From NCBI RefSeq assembly GCF_958979055.1, contig NC_084891.1, forward strand, positions 1,627,001-1,691,000: 64,000 nt of DNA, given 5' to 3'. Positions 21,448 through 31,510 of the stretch are shown here, piece after piece. The DNA comes from Alnus glutinosa. Taxonomy: Eukaryota; Streptophyta; Magnoliopsida; Fagales; Betulaceae. How positions within the stretch are numbered: position 1 is the stretch's first letter; every line of letters begins with the position of its first letter. The notes beneath the pieces are model-generated. The model searched no databases. It was not told the origin of the DNA and worked only from the letters and a program-made list of their open reading frames with translations. The position numbers and the translations under genes were made by a program.

Positions 21448-23295
21448 TCACACATATATTTGAAAAAATTCTTGTAATGTTTTATCTGCCTGATTAGTAG
21501 ACAACAAGTTGATCAACATGGTCGCAGTGGTCGCATTTGCCGAGAAACCCTTGTCAACCATCATCTGAAGATATTTCACTACCCATGATGTTTCATTATG
21601 TTGCAAGAAACCTTTGATGATTGTGTTATATGTGACATGGTCAGGTGAACAACCATTTTCCTCAATTTTCTCAAATAGCTCCCTCACTTCATTTAGTAGT
21701 CCCTCTTTGCAAAGTCCTTTGATCATTATATTGTAAGTCCAAACATTAGGTTGTAAGCCTTTCGTAGGAAGAGTATTAAACAGTTCTCTTGCAGTCGTTA
21801 GTTTCCCCGCATTACACATACCATCAATTAAGATGTTGTAAACAACAATACCAATGTCTACCTTTTTGGCTTCCATCTCTTGAAACAATTCCATTGCCTC
21901 AGAAAATTGTAGGTTCTTACACAGGCCATCTAACAAAATAGCACAAGTCTGGAGATTTGGAGGTTGGCCACAAACTTGCATCTCATGGAGTAGCTCTAGT
22001 GCATTCTTAAGTTTCCCAACTCGGCAAAACCCGCCTATAAGAGTGGTGTAAGTGACAACATCAGGAATCATGTCATTGTTAGTCATTTCATGGAAGAGAC
22101 TCATTGCATCATCAATTCTTCTATTTTTACAATATACATGGATCAATATGTTATAGCTAACAATAGAAGGCGAACAACCCTTTCTAACCATCGTTTTAAA
22201 TGCTTTGACAGCTTCATCTATTCTATTTTGCAAACAATAACCATCAATCAAAGAAGTGTAAGTGATTGTGTTAGGCTCTATGCCTCTATGAATCATCACA
22301 TCAAAAACTTCTTCTGCCTCTGTCAACTTCCCTTCTTTGGAAAATGTGTCCACCAATATGCTGAATGTATTTACATCTGGCATGATTTTCCTTTCAACCA
22401 TCTCCTTCCATAGTTTAATTGTCTCCTTCCACCGGCCGAAATTGCATAGGCCTTGAATTAAAGAACTGTAAGTGAAAACGTTTGGCTGAATTCCTTTACT
22501 AGTCATTTCAGACAAAAAATTCAAAGCCTCAGTTACTAATCTATCCTTACATAAACTATCAATGATTGTACTATACAGCACTACATTAAGTTCAAGATTT
22601 CCTTCATCCATCTTTCTTAACAACCCAATAGCTTCACTGGTCTTACCTATTTTACACAAACAATTAATTATCGTTCCGTAGGTAACTATATCAGGTTTGT
22701 AGCCTATCTTCTCCATTTTGTTAACCAACTTCACAGCTTCAGCAATTTTACCATGAAGAGAGAGCCCATTGACAAGAGTAGTAAGAATTGTACAGTTCGG
22801 TTGAAAACCAAGTTTCAAGATTCTGGCTAAAATACAAAAGCCGAAATCCACCCGGTTCAAATGGCAAAAGCAATTAACCAGAATGCCCAAAGTATAAACA
22901 TCTGGAGCAATGCCTAGCGGTTCCATTTCTTTAATTAGAGAAATCACGGTTGAGTGATGCTTCATTCTTGCAATTGCAGTCAGCAATTGATTAAAATCCA
23001 CGACGGCGGGCAAAGGGTGCATGTGAAGCATTCTATCAAACAGGCCTAAGGCATCATCAAGATTCTTAAAGCTGCGAGATCTGCATCGATCTCTCACAGA
23101 TTTCAAGAACTGTTTGGGGCTTTCAACATTATCTCTATCACTATTGGTAAGTTTAGCAGAAGTCGCACTAAAACAGCGACAATAATAGAACTTTTGAGTA
23201 TGGAAAGAAAGCCTTAAATGACAATAACGAGGATTGATAAACAAGTGATTGAAGAAGAAAGCAATAGAATTTCTAGACTTAGCAGTCGTACCCAT
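21448..23295 (-). CDS. Rf-like P-class pentatricopeptide repeat protein (copy 2)
   Basis: Intronless 615-residue PPR protein and a close paralogue of copy 1, with the same length, start (MGTTAKSRNSIAFFF) and end. Residues 1-50 look like a mitochondrial presequence; about 14 P-type repeats of 35 residues follow, without E or DYW extensions. The predicted role is sequence-specific binding of a mitochondrial RNA, as in restorer-of-fertility-like proteins. Relative to copy 1, 9 of 14 repeats differ at residue 5 or the last residue, the pair that sets base preference, so the target is probably different. The upstream region lacks the LRR fragment of copy 1. Nothing breaks the frame, so this copy looks functional. 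Confidence 0.92.
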   Translation of the reverse strand: MGTTAKSRNSIAFFFNHLFINPRYCHLRLSFHTQKFYYCRCFSATSAKLTNSDRDNVESPKQFLKSVRDRCRSRSFKNLDDALGLFDRMLHMHPLPAVVDFNQLLTAIARMKHHSTVISLIKEMEPLGIAPDVYTLGILVNCFCHLNRVDFGFCILARILKLGFQPNCTILTTLVNGLSLHGKIAEAVKLVNKMEKIGYKPDIVTYGTIINCLCKIGKTSEAIGLLRKMDEGNLELNVVLYSTIIDSLCKDRLVTEALNFLSEMTSKGIQPNVFTYSSLIQGLCNFGRWKETIKLWKEMVERKIMPDVNTFSILVDTFSKEGKLTEAEEVFDVMIHRGIEPNTITYTSLIDGYCLQNRIDEAVKAFKTMVRKGCSPSIVSYNILIHVYCKNRRIDDAMSLFHEMTNNDMIPDVVTYTTLIGGFCRVGKLKNALELLHEMQVCGQPPNLQTCAILLDGLCKNLQFSEAMELFQEMEAKKVDIGIVVYNILIDGMCNAGKLTTARELFNTLPTKGLQPNVWTYNIMIKGLCKEGLLNEVRELFEKIEENGCSPDHVTYNTIIKGFLQHNETSWVVKYLQMMVDKGFSANATTATMLINLLSTNQADKTLQEFFQIYV

Positions 23296-24379
23296 TTCCT
23301 GTGGAAGAAAAACAGACCTGATGTACTCTTCTAGAAATGGCTCTGCACAAGAGAAATAAGCACAAGAAGCAGTGGCTCAAGAGAAATGGCCCTTCTTTTC
23401 CGCTTTCACAATTTCCCTTACCCTTAACGTTAGAGAGCCGGAGGGTCTGGCTTCTTTACACACGAAATTACACGACGTCGGTTTGATTCAAACGAATAGA
23501 TCGGACGGATAAGGATGAAGGGCGCCGTTCTAGAGGGGCTTAATGCATGACACGTTACTGAGTAGTTGGCGATAGTTAATGTGGCGGAAGGGTTGGACGG
23601 CTGAGATTGGGTAAGAAAAATCTAATGCCTGAGATGAAGCACTTGGGACCATTTAATGAGAAAGGAGGGTGAAGGTTAGTCTTAGAAGATCTAACGGCAG
23701 AGGTTAGACAGACAACGGATCACATAGAAAATGAGAAAAAAAAAAAAATATATATATATATGCTATTTATTAATTTGAAGGTAAAAAAATTTCACATTGG
23801 CCCCTTTTGGTTTGGGAAAATTACAAAATATCCCCATCTTTTGGAATCGTTATTCATTTGCATTTAGGATTTTGATGGTGCTTGAAAAGAGAGGTCCCCA
23901 ACTCTTCATTCTTCTACACGCCACGCCCTCATCTGACTCTCTCCTTGGAAATCCACCACTGAAGGAATAATCTCCATACATAATAATGTTTCTAGAGAAA
24001 ATGACGTTACTAAACCAAGCCCCATACTTGTTTGGCTGCACAACTATTCTTTATAAGTCAAGTATTGTAAGCAATATCCGACCATAATCCAAAAGAAAGT
24101 GTATTATAACAACAAATATAAGAATAACAAAGAATGGTGTCGATTTAGCTTTTTATTTTTTTAAGAAAAATATATATAATTTTTCAGTTTTATTTATTTA
24201 TATTTTTTTTATTGTAATGCACACGTGTCGATTTTCTATTGGGTATGACGTGGTAAATTAACGGCATCTGTTAACTTGGTGGACAACAAATAAGTTTAGG
24301 GAGTAATTCGTAATTATAGTTTATCACAATGACCCTTCATTAATTTTTTGTACTGCAATAAGTGATTTGTAATTTAGGC
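23296..24379. other. Upstream flank of PPR copy 2
   Basis: The first 150 bases are shared with PPR copy 1 and presumably contain the 5' UTR and promoter. The remainder is intergenic, with an A-rich and (TA)n stretch near 23740-23765. The 63-codon frame at 23850-24041 has no recognisable domain. Confidence 0.4.
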
Positions 24380-24486
24380 CAACCTCAAGTGCCTAAAGGT
24401 TGAAACATCGTGCTTGGCACTTAACTATATTTGAGAAGAGTAATTTGTTAATATCTTGAGAGTCCGATTCATGCCTCTCATCATAG
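24380..24486 (-). pseudogene. Third SKA2 scrap (exon 5 region)
   Basis: Matches the region of SKA2 exon 5 and its 3' side (34480-34605) and the pseudogene copy (18055-18185), with about 29 bp missing and more divergence. The landmark GAAGAGTAATTTGTTAATAT then CGATTCATGCCTCTCATCAT is clear. No other SKA2 exon is seen nearby. It shows that SKA2-derived sequence was duplicated here more than once. Confidence 0.7.
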
Positions 24487-25654
24487 CATAACCTATTTTG
24501 AGGAAAGGGTAAAAAGCATGCTGCATAGAGCAAATTTTATTTTTTTTCTAAAATTTGGTAAAACTTTCGAAATAAAAAGCTTGATGAGAATGCTCTAAGT
24601 GATTAAATACACTTATCAAAAGAGTAATACTACTATTTACATATTTCATATTGATTGACGTGCCGTAATTCAAGTGGCTATTTTTTCCTTTTTTAGGGTT
24701 AAATATTATATAGCCCCCTCAACTAATAATCATTTTTTATGAAGCACCACAAATTGAAAAGTGTCAAGATTTGGCCATTCAAACTGTCAATCTATTCTTC
24801 TTTAGATACATCCGTTAATCTTGACCATTATGTTGGATGGAAAATCAAATTTGACCAAAATATTTCAAAAATATCCATATTTTGACCATTGAAAAAGCAA
24901 AATTACTATTTCTATTTAATTAATTAGTAGAAAAGACTATTTTTTATTAAAAAAAAGAAAATTATATATTTTATTTAAAAAGAAAAATAGGATTAGGGAT
25001 AAATGCAAAATCATGCTTTAATAATTAGCTTAAAATACAAATTGCTCGTTGCGATATATAAAAATTAGGGATAAATGCAAAATAAGTCCATGTGATTGGT
25101 CTAAATTACAAATCTCTCATTGCAGTATAAAAAATAATTCAGAGGTCTCGAGGTATTCCAAAACAACAATTTCATCCCTACAATCAAATTATGTCAAAAC
25201 ACCTGAGAGATTCCGTTAATGTGCCACGGCAGCACTAATAGAATAATGACATGTATCACTTTTAATAATAAATAAATAAAATATTAAAATCATAAATATA
25301 TAAAACTTCAAACTTCAAAACTTGAAAATTTACTTTTTTTTTTTAAAAAAAAAAAAAAAGAAAAGAAAAAGAAAAAGGGGTGGCCTCATGCAACCCCTGC
25401 CCACAAAGAGGTAGACATGTATGAAAAGTCTTGCGGTTTTGCCAGCGGCTCAACGAAGACAATAAAAAGTTTCATGACACGCCACCGCCCGCCAGCAGCG
25501 GGTTGGACGGCCCGCCCACTCGCACTGTTATGGGTATAATTGTTATGAGCTACACGCAGAAGAAGTGTGTGGAGAACATCTGAAGTGGAGGTGGGAGACT
25601 TGAAGTGAACGTGTGGGAGGCTTGAAGTAGTTAATGAACATTATTTTACGAGGG
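24487..25654. other. Repeat-like intergenic DNA
   Basis: AT-rich, with pieces that read like single arms of the fold-back elements seen elsewhere (24705-24830 with CCCCCTCAACTAATAATC; 25010-25230 with two related GGATAAATGCAAAAT segments). A-rich tract at 25345-25375. No gene. Confidence 0.4.
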
Positions 25655-25835
25655 GTGCTACACATGCACCCCTCATCCACCCTTCATCCTCCATTTACAA
25701 TAAAAAAAATTGATTTTAAGCAAAAAGGTATCTCTTATGTCACATCAGAGACACCTTTTTGCTTAAAATCAAATTTTTTAAAGAAAAGAGGGTGATGAAG
25801 GGGAGATGAGTGGAGAATGTTTAGCATTTCCCTTA
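25655..25835. repeat. Fold-back MITE, arms of about 80 bp
   Basis: The left arm ends TTGATTTTAAGCAAAAAGGTATCTC and the right arm begins with its near-perfect complement, separated by only about 12 bases. Outer parts (CACCCCTCATCCACCCTTCATC and GATGAAGGGGAGATGAGTGG) also pair. Non-coding. Confidence 0.75.
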
Positions 25836-26640
25836 TTTTACTGCTTTCTAGCTAAAGGGTAATGGTATACGAGGCTGCATAGTGGGCCAGATCATAGTGG
25901 GTAGTTTAGCAATTATTATGTAAGAGGTTATGTAATGGGTTAGTGGGTAGTTATCATGTAATGAGTTAGTGGGTAGTTAGTTAATTTAGATCGTCTCTTG
26001 TATTTACTTCAGCTTTGTTATGAATGAAAGGTAACCAAAAAATTATTCAAAGGTTCATCTCTTAACCGCGTGTTAGAGTGAAAAAGAAGATTTGACTCCT
26101 TAAAGTGCCAAAACTATTTCTTTTATTGTCTTTTATTATTATTTCATTACAAATCTCACCATCAAATATCCAGCCCATAACACGCACCGTGTCTTTGACT
26201 CCCGAATCATTCGCAAACATCTGCCACTCCGACATCTCGTCTATGGAGCATGCCTCCAACACCACGAAATACGCACTCAAGATCTAACGGTTGAAAATAA
26301 CCACACAAAAAAAGACCTAGTTGAGTGAAATGAGAAAAATGAATTATTTATAGTGTGTTGGTTTCGAATATTATTTTGAATAATATTTTGTTTTTTTTTA
26401 AAAAAAAAAATAAATTATATTTTATTTAATTTTTAAAAAATTTTAAATTTTATTTCATAAAGTTAAACTTCGTAATTCGCACAATAAATTTGAATAATAT
26501 TCAAATTTAACACCCAAACGAACAATTAAAAGGCTAAAATCGGAGAGAGAGGAAGAATGAGTGTAATTTATGGCCGTTGGGGCTTACGAAGAAGAAGACT
26601 CACGAAGAATGAATTATTTAACCACGAAATATGGCCGCTG
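25836..26640. other. Intergenic with LTR-like and MITE-like relics
   Basis: About 25860-26040 has repeated GTTAGTGGGTAGTTA motifs and a TTGTATTTACTTCAGCTTTG stretch, reminiscent of the end of a Copia LTR but too short to classify. About 26390-26510 resembles 1590-1725. At 26569-26605 and 26629-26665 two related 35-bp segments occur. No host gene. Confidence 0.35.
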
Positions 26641-27586
26641 GGACTTACGAAGAACAAGGCTCACCCAAAAGGAAAACTCTGGAAGAGGCGTATTGTGGAG
26701 AATCTTCTTTGTCCGTTGTGTGGCACAGAATTTGAATCCAGCACCCATACAGTTTGGCTTTGTGATGCTGCCAAAGCAGTTTGGTCTGAATGCCCGCCCC
26801 GTATCCAAAAATTTGTATCTGGGGATATTGACTTCCTGACTCTCTTTGGTAATTTGTGTGCTAGGCTGTCGTTGGATGATCTAGAATTTTTTCCTATGGT
26901 GGCCCAGCGGATCTGGTTTAGGCGCAACAGGTTTGTTTTTGAAGGAGTTTTTACCTCCCCCAGTTGTTTGATAAAAGGGGCTAAAGAGACTCTTGCTGAA
27001 TTCAGGGAAGCTCATGATTCAATGTTTCTAAACATACAACAAAGACCTTTCCCCCTGTCTATCCAGTGGACCAAACCCCCTCAAGGTTTCTCTAAGCTGA
27101 ACTGGGACGCTACTCTGGACAAAAAACAGAGATTGATGGAGTGGGGGTAGTTGCCCGAGACTCTGAAGGCAAGGTGATTGCGGCTAAGTGCTCCTCCCAA
27201 CGCTATATCTTAGACCCCTCAATGGCAGAGGCTTTTGGTGCTAGACTATGTGCTGAATTTGGTTTGTTTCTGGGGCTTCGGTCTGTGATTTTAGAGGGAG
27301 ACGCTTTGGAGGTCGTGGAAGTGCTAAATGGGGTGGATGAGGATGCAAGCAAATTTGGTAACTTGATAGGAGAAACTCGTATTTTATTGAGGAGCTTCGA
27401 TTGCTGACAATCAAACATGTAAGACGTGAAGGGAACAAGGTAGCTCACACTTTAGCTAATTATGCGGTCTCCCATCCGCAGAACCAAGTTTGGCTTCATT
27501 CTTACCCATCTTGCAGACTCTGAGTCAAATTTGTACTCATCTTATTTTTAATACAAGCCCTTTCAAAAAAAAAAAAGAAAAAAAAA
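26641..27586 (+). mobile_element. 5'-truncated LINE (non-LTR retrotransposon) 3' end
   Basis: Encodes the C-terminal end of a plant L1-type ORF2 in two adjoining frames. First comes a zf-RVT segment with CPLCGTEFESSTHTVWLC (about 26709-26762), then a plant-type RNase H domain from WDATLD to ARLCAEFG and LEGDALEVV (27105-27315), ending near REGNKVAHTLANYAV (27425-27470). Frames 26557-27150 and 27141-27407 overlap at a frameshift around 27141-27150, and a further shift is needed near 27400, so it is dead. An A-rich tail follows at 27566-27598. Reverse transcriptase and endonuclease parts are missing. Confidence 0.82.
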
Positions 27587-27912
27587 AGAAAAGAAAAGAT
27601 AGAGGAGGAGGAGACTGTTGCAGACTGGAGCGGAGCAAGTACTCTGGAACAGAAGAAAGGGCAAAAAGGTCATTTCATGCTGGAAAACAAAAATCTCAAT
27701 CATGAGATCGAGGTGAATCTTCTCTTCCTAAGAGACATTCTGACAACTCGGTATCGTGACAACAGAAACGACGTCGTACTCTGGTGTATAATTAAGAACC
27801 CAGACCTCTCCCCATCTTCAGAACGCTCCGGTAGATCGCGAACGTTCCTCTTATTTCTACTTCAGATCTGCATCTGCTTCTTCCGTCCGTTTTTCTTTAA
27901 CTACATCCGGAA
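27587..27912. promoter_or_regulatory. Upstream region of PPR gene 3
   Basis: Lies between the LINE tail and the start codon of PPR gene 3. It should hold the 5' UTR and promoter, but I can name no specific element. The short frames here have no recognisable domain. Confidence 0.35.
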
Positions 27913-28051
27913 ATGGGTACTACTCCTAAGTCTAGAAACTCTCTTGCTTTCTTCTTCAATCATTATTCTCATGTAAGGGTTTCTTTCCATGCTCAAATTT
28001 TTTATTATTGTTGTCGTAGTTTTAGTGCTACTTCTGCAAACACTACCAATA

Positions 28052-28397
28052 TGTTATGTGTTTTTCTTGAGTGAAGGGGAATTAGGGAAGAACATGATAG
28101 AAATAGAGGGTAAAATGATGAATAAAGGCTCTTGGAGAGGCCTATCTCTCTTACAAACTATGGGCTCTTCGAGAGGCCCGAGCTCTCCAGGACTAACTAC
28201 TAACTAGACTCAATATTCTCTCTTTTTCATACCTTCCTTCTCCATTCTATGGGATTTTATAGGAGAATGTCTTTTGCCACCTCATCCCCTTCTAGAACAT
28301 TTTGGCCAACCGAATATTGTTAGCTCCTAGATACCTCCAGCTCACTACCTTCTAGAATACCCCTTATATCCCTTACATACCCATTATATCCCTTACA
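28052..28397 (-). repeat. 3' LTR of the PPR3-disrupting element
   Basis: 346 bp, TG...CA ends, nearly identical to 31164-31510. Contains the CTTCGAGAGGCCCGAGCTC landmark also found, diverged, in the solo LTR at 6220-6555. Confidence 0.92.
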
Positions 28398-28413
28398 TTG
28401 CCCCACCCTTTAA
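28398..28413 (-). other. Polypurine tract
   Basis: Minus strand reads TTAAAGGGTGGGGCAA directly before the 3' LTR, the expected place for plus-strand priming. Confidence 0.75.
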
Positions 28414-28613
28414 AGCACCTCGCCCTCGAGGTGCGTTTTGAAAATTACAAAGAAAAATAAAATAAACCAACTAAATAAAATAAACACAGCAAACAAAATA
28501 AACTACCCAAAGCAAATAAAAAGCCCTAGTTAAAAATGTTTTGGGCTCCAAACAGCAACCATACGCTAGCCCATTCAGTTTTGTGGGAATGTGCAAAGAA
28601 AATCCAGCTGTCC

Positions 28614-31163
28614 TCACACTTCCAAGCACCGTGAACCTTCTAGGATCCATTGCCACCATATATAACGTTTTTGGCATCCATTGCCACATGATGCATGCCC
28701 AAGTGCCATCAGCTTCTGCCACGTGGACCTCCACAATGGCCAAGATCCAAGCTCAATACTGTTATCCTTGAACCTTCTAGAAATTCTCACCCATGCAAAA
28801 CGATTTTGCAGCCATGGCCACGTTGGCACCCATTGTCGTCTGTCATGGAATCTGCAGTCATGGAATGTGGCTGTCGTCATCTTGTAGTAACGGAATGTTC
28901 GTGGCCCTGCAAACAGCTCTGTGGTGAAGCTCATCTGGCTTCGAATCATGCCCCTCCATTGCCGAAGCTTCAAAAACATACACCAAGAAACGGCAATGTC
29001 TTCCCCATATAAAACACAGCAGCATCCATGGCCATGTGGGCACCCAGTGTCGTCTTCCTCACACAGCGTCTCCGTGCACCCAAGGAGCTCGAGAAACGTC
29101 GGTAATGCCAACGTCATTTGCGTCCGTGAAAAATGCCTTAGGTCCCTGCCACCCGGTATCAGCATCCACGGCAGCCACCAACAAGAAAACTTCCAACGCC
29201 ATCGGTGTGTGAAGATGACCAAAAGCACAGCCCGATCAGCCATTTCCTCAAACACTTTGAGCCCAAAATCCAAAAGCCCGCAAATCACATACATATCAAT
29301 CATAGTTTTGCCAAGGTACAAATCAGAAACAATCCCACCAATCAAAAGCGTTTGTGCATGAATCTGCCGCCCTAAATCCACGTCAAAACAAGCCTTAAAA
29401 AACGCACAAAAAATGAACAACACAGGCCAACGAGCTTGCTTCCCTGTAAGTGTAGCCCCATTGTTGATATGAAACCTGGCAGAATCTATTATACCAGGAT
29501 ATGGAAGCTTAGAAACGAAGGCCAAAACCATACGAAGTGGAACAAGAATAAAAAGGCCAAGGAAGCTGATGACAATTAAAAACCCAATCATTTCGCTTAA
29601 TATAAAGCACATCAAGATCAGAGGTCTGGCCGGAAGGAGGACGGGTTTGATTTGTGCCTTGGGCTCCTTCCTCTTCCATGAACGGTGCCGAAGGTCCCTG
29701 CCTATAGATATCAGCACCCACGGTGTCTGCCGACCAGGGAGCTTCCAACGCCATCGGTGGTGCGTGAAACTAACAATATATTTCAGAGCACGAGAAATCC
29801 TCCATAAATTCACCAAAATGTTCGAAAGCCATACCTCAATGCGATTGTTCGAAAGCTGGAACACAAATGAGTTCCAGAGCTGAATCGGTGCAGTCACTTT
29901 TGTTTCCAACGGAAGAGGCGGCTCGATCATGGCCCTTGATTCGACGTTCCAAAGCTGAACCGCCACCTTCGGCTCCATCACCGCGGCTGGGTCGAAACCT
30001 TCGTCGTGGAGGCGGATGCCTTCGGCCAAGGCCAATGCGTCTGGCCGGATTGAAGTGTTCCCGGCCTCGGCTGTTCGGTCAAGTGGAGCCCGAGCAACTC
30101 GGCTGTCCGGGGCAAAGGGAACCCGATCATCGCTTCTGTCCGAGCTGTGATCTGTAAAAGTTCCAGAAATTCTTACACATGCAAAGAAAATTTGCATAGT
30201 CCAAAAAACCACCAGCGTCTGCCACGTTGATCTCCCCCTGTCAAAGACCCATTCGCAACACAGGTCAGGCATTTCCACGAGCACCATAATTGCACCGGTG
30301 CTCAGCCGTTGTTGTTGAGTGCTGAGATATTGAACTGCCATGTAGCTAGGTGGACCCTCTGGACACGTAGCGTCCAAGCTCTTCACGGCCACTGCTCTGT
30401 TCAGGGGCACTGAGCTGCAACTTCTACCAGAGAAAAACACCCGAGGTGTGCCATGGCTTCCATTGACCTCGCCATCCAAGTCGTCAGCCGTGGCATCTTC
30501 GTCGTATTCCACTGGCTCTATCTGAGTCGGCTTCACCATTGGAGGCCACTCGTCCCTTCCCCTTGTCAGCGTGGACAGATCGAGACTCTTGGTTGAAATG
30601 GATTCTGCTACAATTTCGTTGAGGATGCCGGTCGGTTTGAGAGCTAAGAAGCTCTCGGGCTGTGGATCGTCGACCCCTCCGAATGGGTTTGGTATGATTT
30701 TGCTCTGGACTTCCGTGGCACAAAGACGCAGACCCGGTTTTGCGAATTTGATATCCTCTTTGGTTGCATCTTCTTCCTCGAGGTCTGGTACAATCTCAAG
30801 AAGATTGTGCTTGAGATTGTGCAAGTGACGCCCAAATTGGCGTGTGTTCTCCACCGAAGCCTTCATCGTTTCTTGCATTTGATCTACTAACTCCAACATC
30901 TTTTGCAGGATTAGATCTTGGCTCATTCCAGCGTAGCAATTCTGTCGAGAAAGATGGGCATCGTGATATTGCCATAGAGGTGCCATGGTAGAGAATGTGG
31001 AATGTAATACGAGAAGAAGAAAAAAAAAATGGTGGATAACAAAAGCTAGGCAAAATTTTCTCGGTAAAACAGAGACAGTAGAAGCGAAGGAAAGAAAAAA
31101 AAAAATGTGAGGAAACAGAGACGGTGGAAGTCGTGGGTGAGGAAGGAGTGGCTCTGATACCAC
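28614..31163 (-). CDS. Chimeric 849-codon ORF of the LTR element
   Basis: The longest open frame in the window, wholly inside the LTR element on its sense strand, starting at or just after the primer-binding site. The first 55 residues are hydrophobic and probably leader sequence; a better start is the ATG at about residue 60 (MAPLWQYHDAH). Residues 60-260 are hydrophilic with a coiled-coil-like stretch (MLELVDQMQETMKASVENT) and could be a degenerate gag-like part. A later part has GRQIHAQTLL, LGKTMIDMY and VFEEM, a PLS-class PPR fragment unlike the P-class genes here. Another has hydrophobic segments (LIVISFLGLFILVPL). Two segments with RWRWK and GRDLRH repeat (about 29160-29230 and 29690-29760), so the ORF was assembled from duplicated and shuffled pieces. 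Function unknown. Confidence 0.6.
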   Translation of the reverse strand: MVSEPLLPHPRLPPSLFPHIFFFLSFASTVSVLPRKFCLAFVIHHFFFLLLVLHSTFSTMAPLWQYHDAHLSRQNCYAGMSQDLILQKMLELVDQMQETMKASVENTRQFGRHLHNLKHNLLEIVPDLEEEDATKEDIKFAKPGLRLCATEVQSKIIPNPFGGVDDPQPESFLALKPTGILNEIVAESISTKSLDLSTLTRGRDEWPPMVKPTQIEPVEYDEDATADDLDGEVNGSHGTPRVFFSGRSCSSVPLNRAVAVKSLDATCPEGPPSYMAVQYLSTQQQRLSTGAIMVLVEMPDLCCEWVFDRGRSTWQTLVVFWTMQIFFACVRISGTFTDHSSDRSDDRVPFAPDSRVARAPLDRTAEAGNTSIRPDALALAEGIRLHDEGFDPAAVMEPKVAVQLWNVESRAMIEPPLPLETKVTAPIQLWNSFVFQLSNNRIEVWLSNILVNLWRISRALKYIVSFTHHRWRWKLPGRQTPWVLISIGRDLRHRSWKRKEPKAQIKPVLLPARPLILMCFILSEMIGFLIVISFLGLFILVPLRMVLAFVSKLPYPGIIDSARFHINNGATLTGKQARWPVLFIFCAFFKACFDVDLGRQIHAQTLLIGGIVSDLYLGKTMIDMYVICGLLDFGLKVFEEMADRAVLLVIFTHRWRWKFSCWWLPWMLIPGGRDLRHFSRTQMTLALPTFLELLGCTETLCEEDDTGCPHGHGCCCVLYGEDIAVSWCMFLKLRQWRGMIRSQMSFTTELFAGPRTFRYYKMTTATFHDCRFHDRRQWVPTWPWLQNRFAWVRISRRFKDNSIELGSWPLWRSTWQKLMALGHASCGNGCQKRYIWWQWILEGSRCLEV
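31145..31161 (-). other. Primer-binding site (initiator Met-tRNA type)
   Basis: The minus strand reads TGGTATCAGAGCCACTC just inside the 5' LTR. TGGTATCAGAGC is the standard plant initiator-tRNA-Met complement, and it fixes the element's orientation. Confidence 0.9.
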
Positions 31164-31510
31164 TTGTTATGTGTTTTTCTTGAGTGAAGGGGAATTAGGG
31201 AAGAACATGATAGAAATAGAGGGTAAAATGATGAATAAAGGCTCTTGGAGAGGCCTATCTCTCTTACAAACTATGGGCTCTTCGAGAGGCCCGAGCTCTC
31301 CAGGACTAACTACTAACTAGACTCAATATTCTCTCTTTTTCATACCTTCCTTCTCCATTCTATGGGATTTTATAGGAGAATGTCTTTTGCCACCTCATCC
31401 CCTTCTAGAACATTTTGGCCAACCGAATATTGTTAGCTCCTAGATACCTCCAGCTCACTACCTTCTAGAATACCCCTTATATCCCTTACATACCCATTAT
31501 ATCCCTTACA
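31164..31510 (-). repeat. 5' LTR of the PPR3-disrupting element
   Basis: 347 bp, TG...CA ends, nearly identical to the LTR at 28052-28397 (at most a 1-nt length difference visible). Followed by the CAATA target duplication and the continuing PPR frame. Confidence 0.92.

Larger units (their letters stand above)
28052..31510 (-). mobile_element. LTR retrotransposon carrying host gene fragments
   Basis: Complete insertion bounded by LTRs of 346-347 bp (28052-28397 and 31164-31510) that look nearly identical, with a perfect 5-bp target duplication CAATA (28047-28051 and 31511-31515). On the minus strand, a primer-binding site TGGTATCAGAGCC complementary to initiator Met-tRNA lies 2 bp inside the 5' LTR, and a polypurine tract (AAAGGGTGGGGCAA) precedes the 3' LTR. 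No protease, RT, RNase H or integrase is recognisable, so the element is non-autonomous. The interior is a long ORF with host-derived pieces. The near-identical LTRs imply a recent insertion. Confidence 0.93.

Noticed and set aside
26557..27150. 197-codon frame as a host zinc-finger gene
   Set aside because: CPLC...HTVWLC followed by RNase H and an A-rich tail is a LINE 3' end; frames are shifted.
28541..30157. Plus-strand frames of 68-146 codons antisense to the chimeric ORF
   Set aside because: They overlap the 849-codon ORF on the other strand and show no domain or codon pattern of their own.
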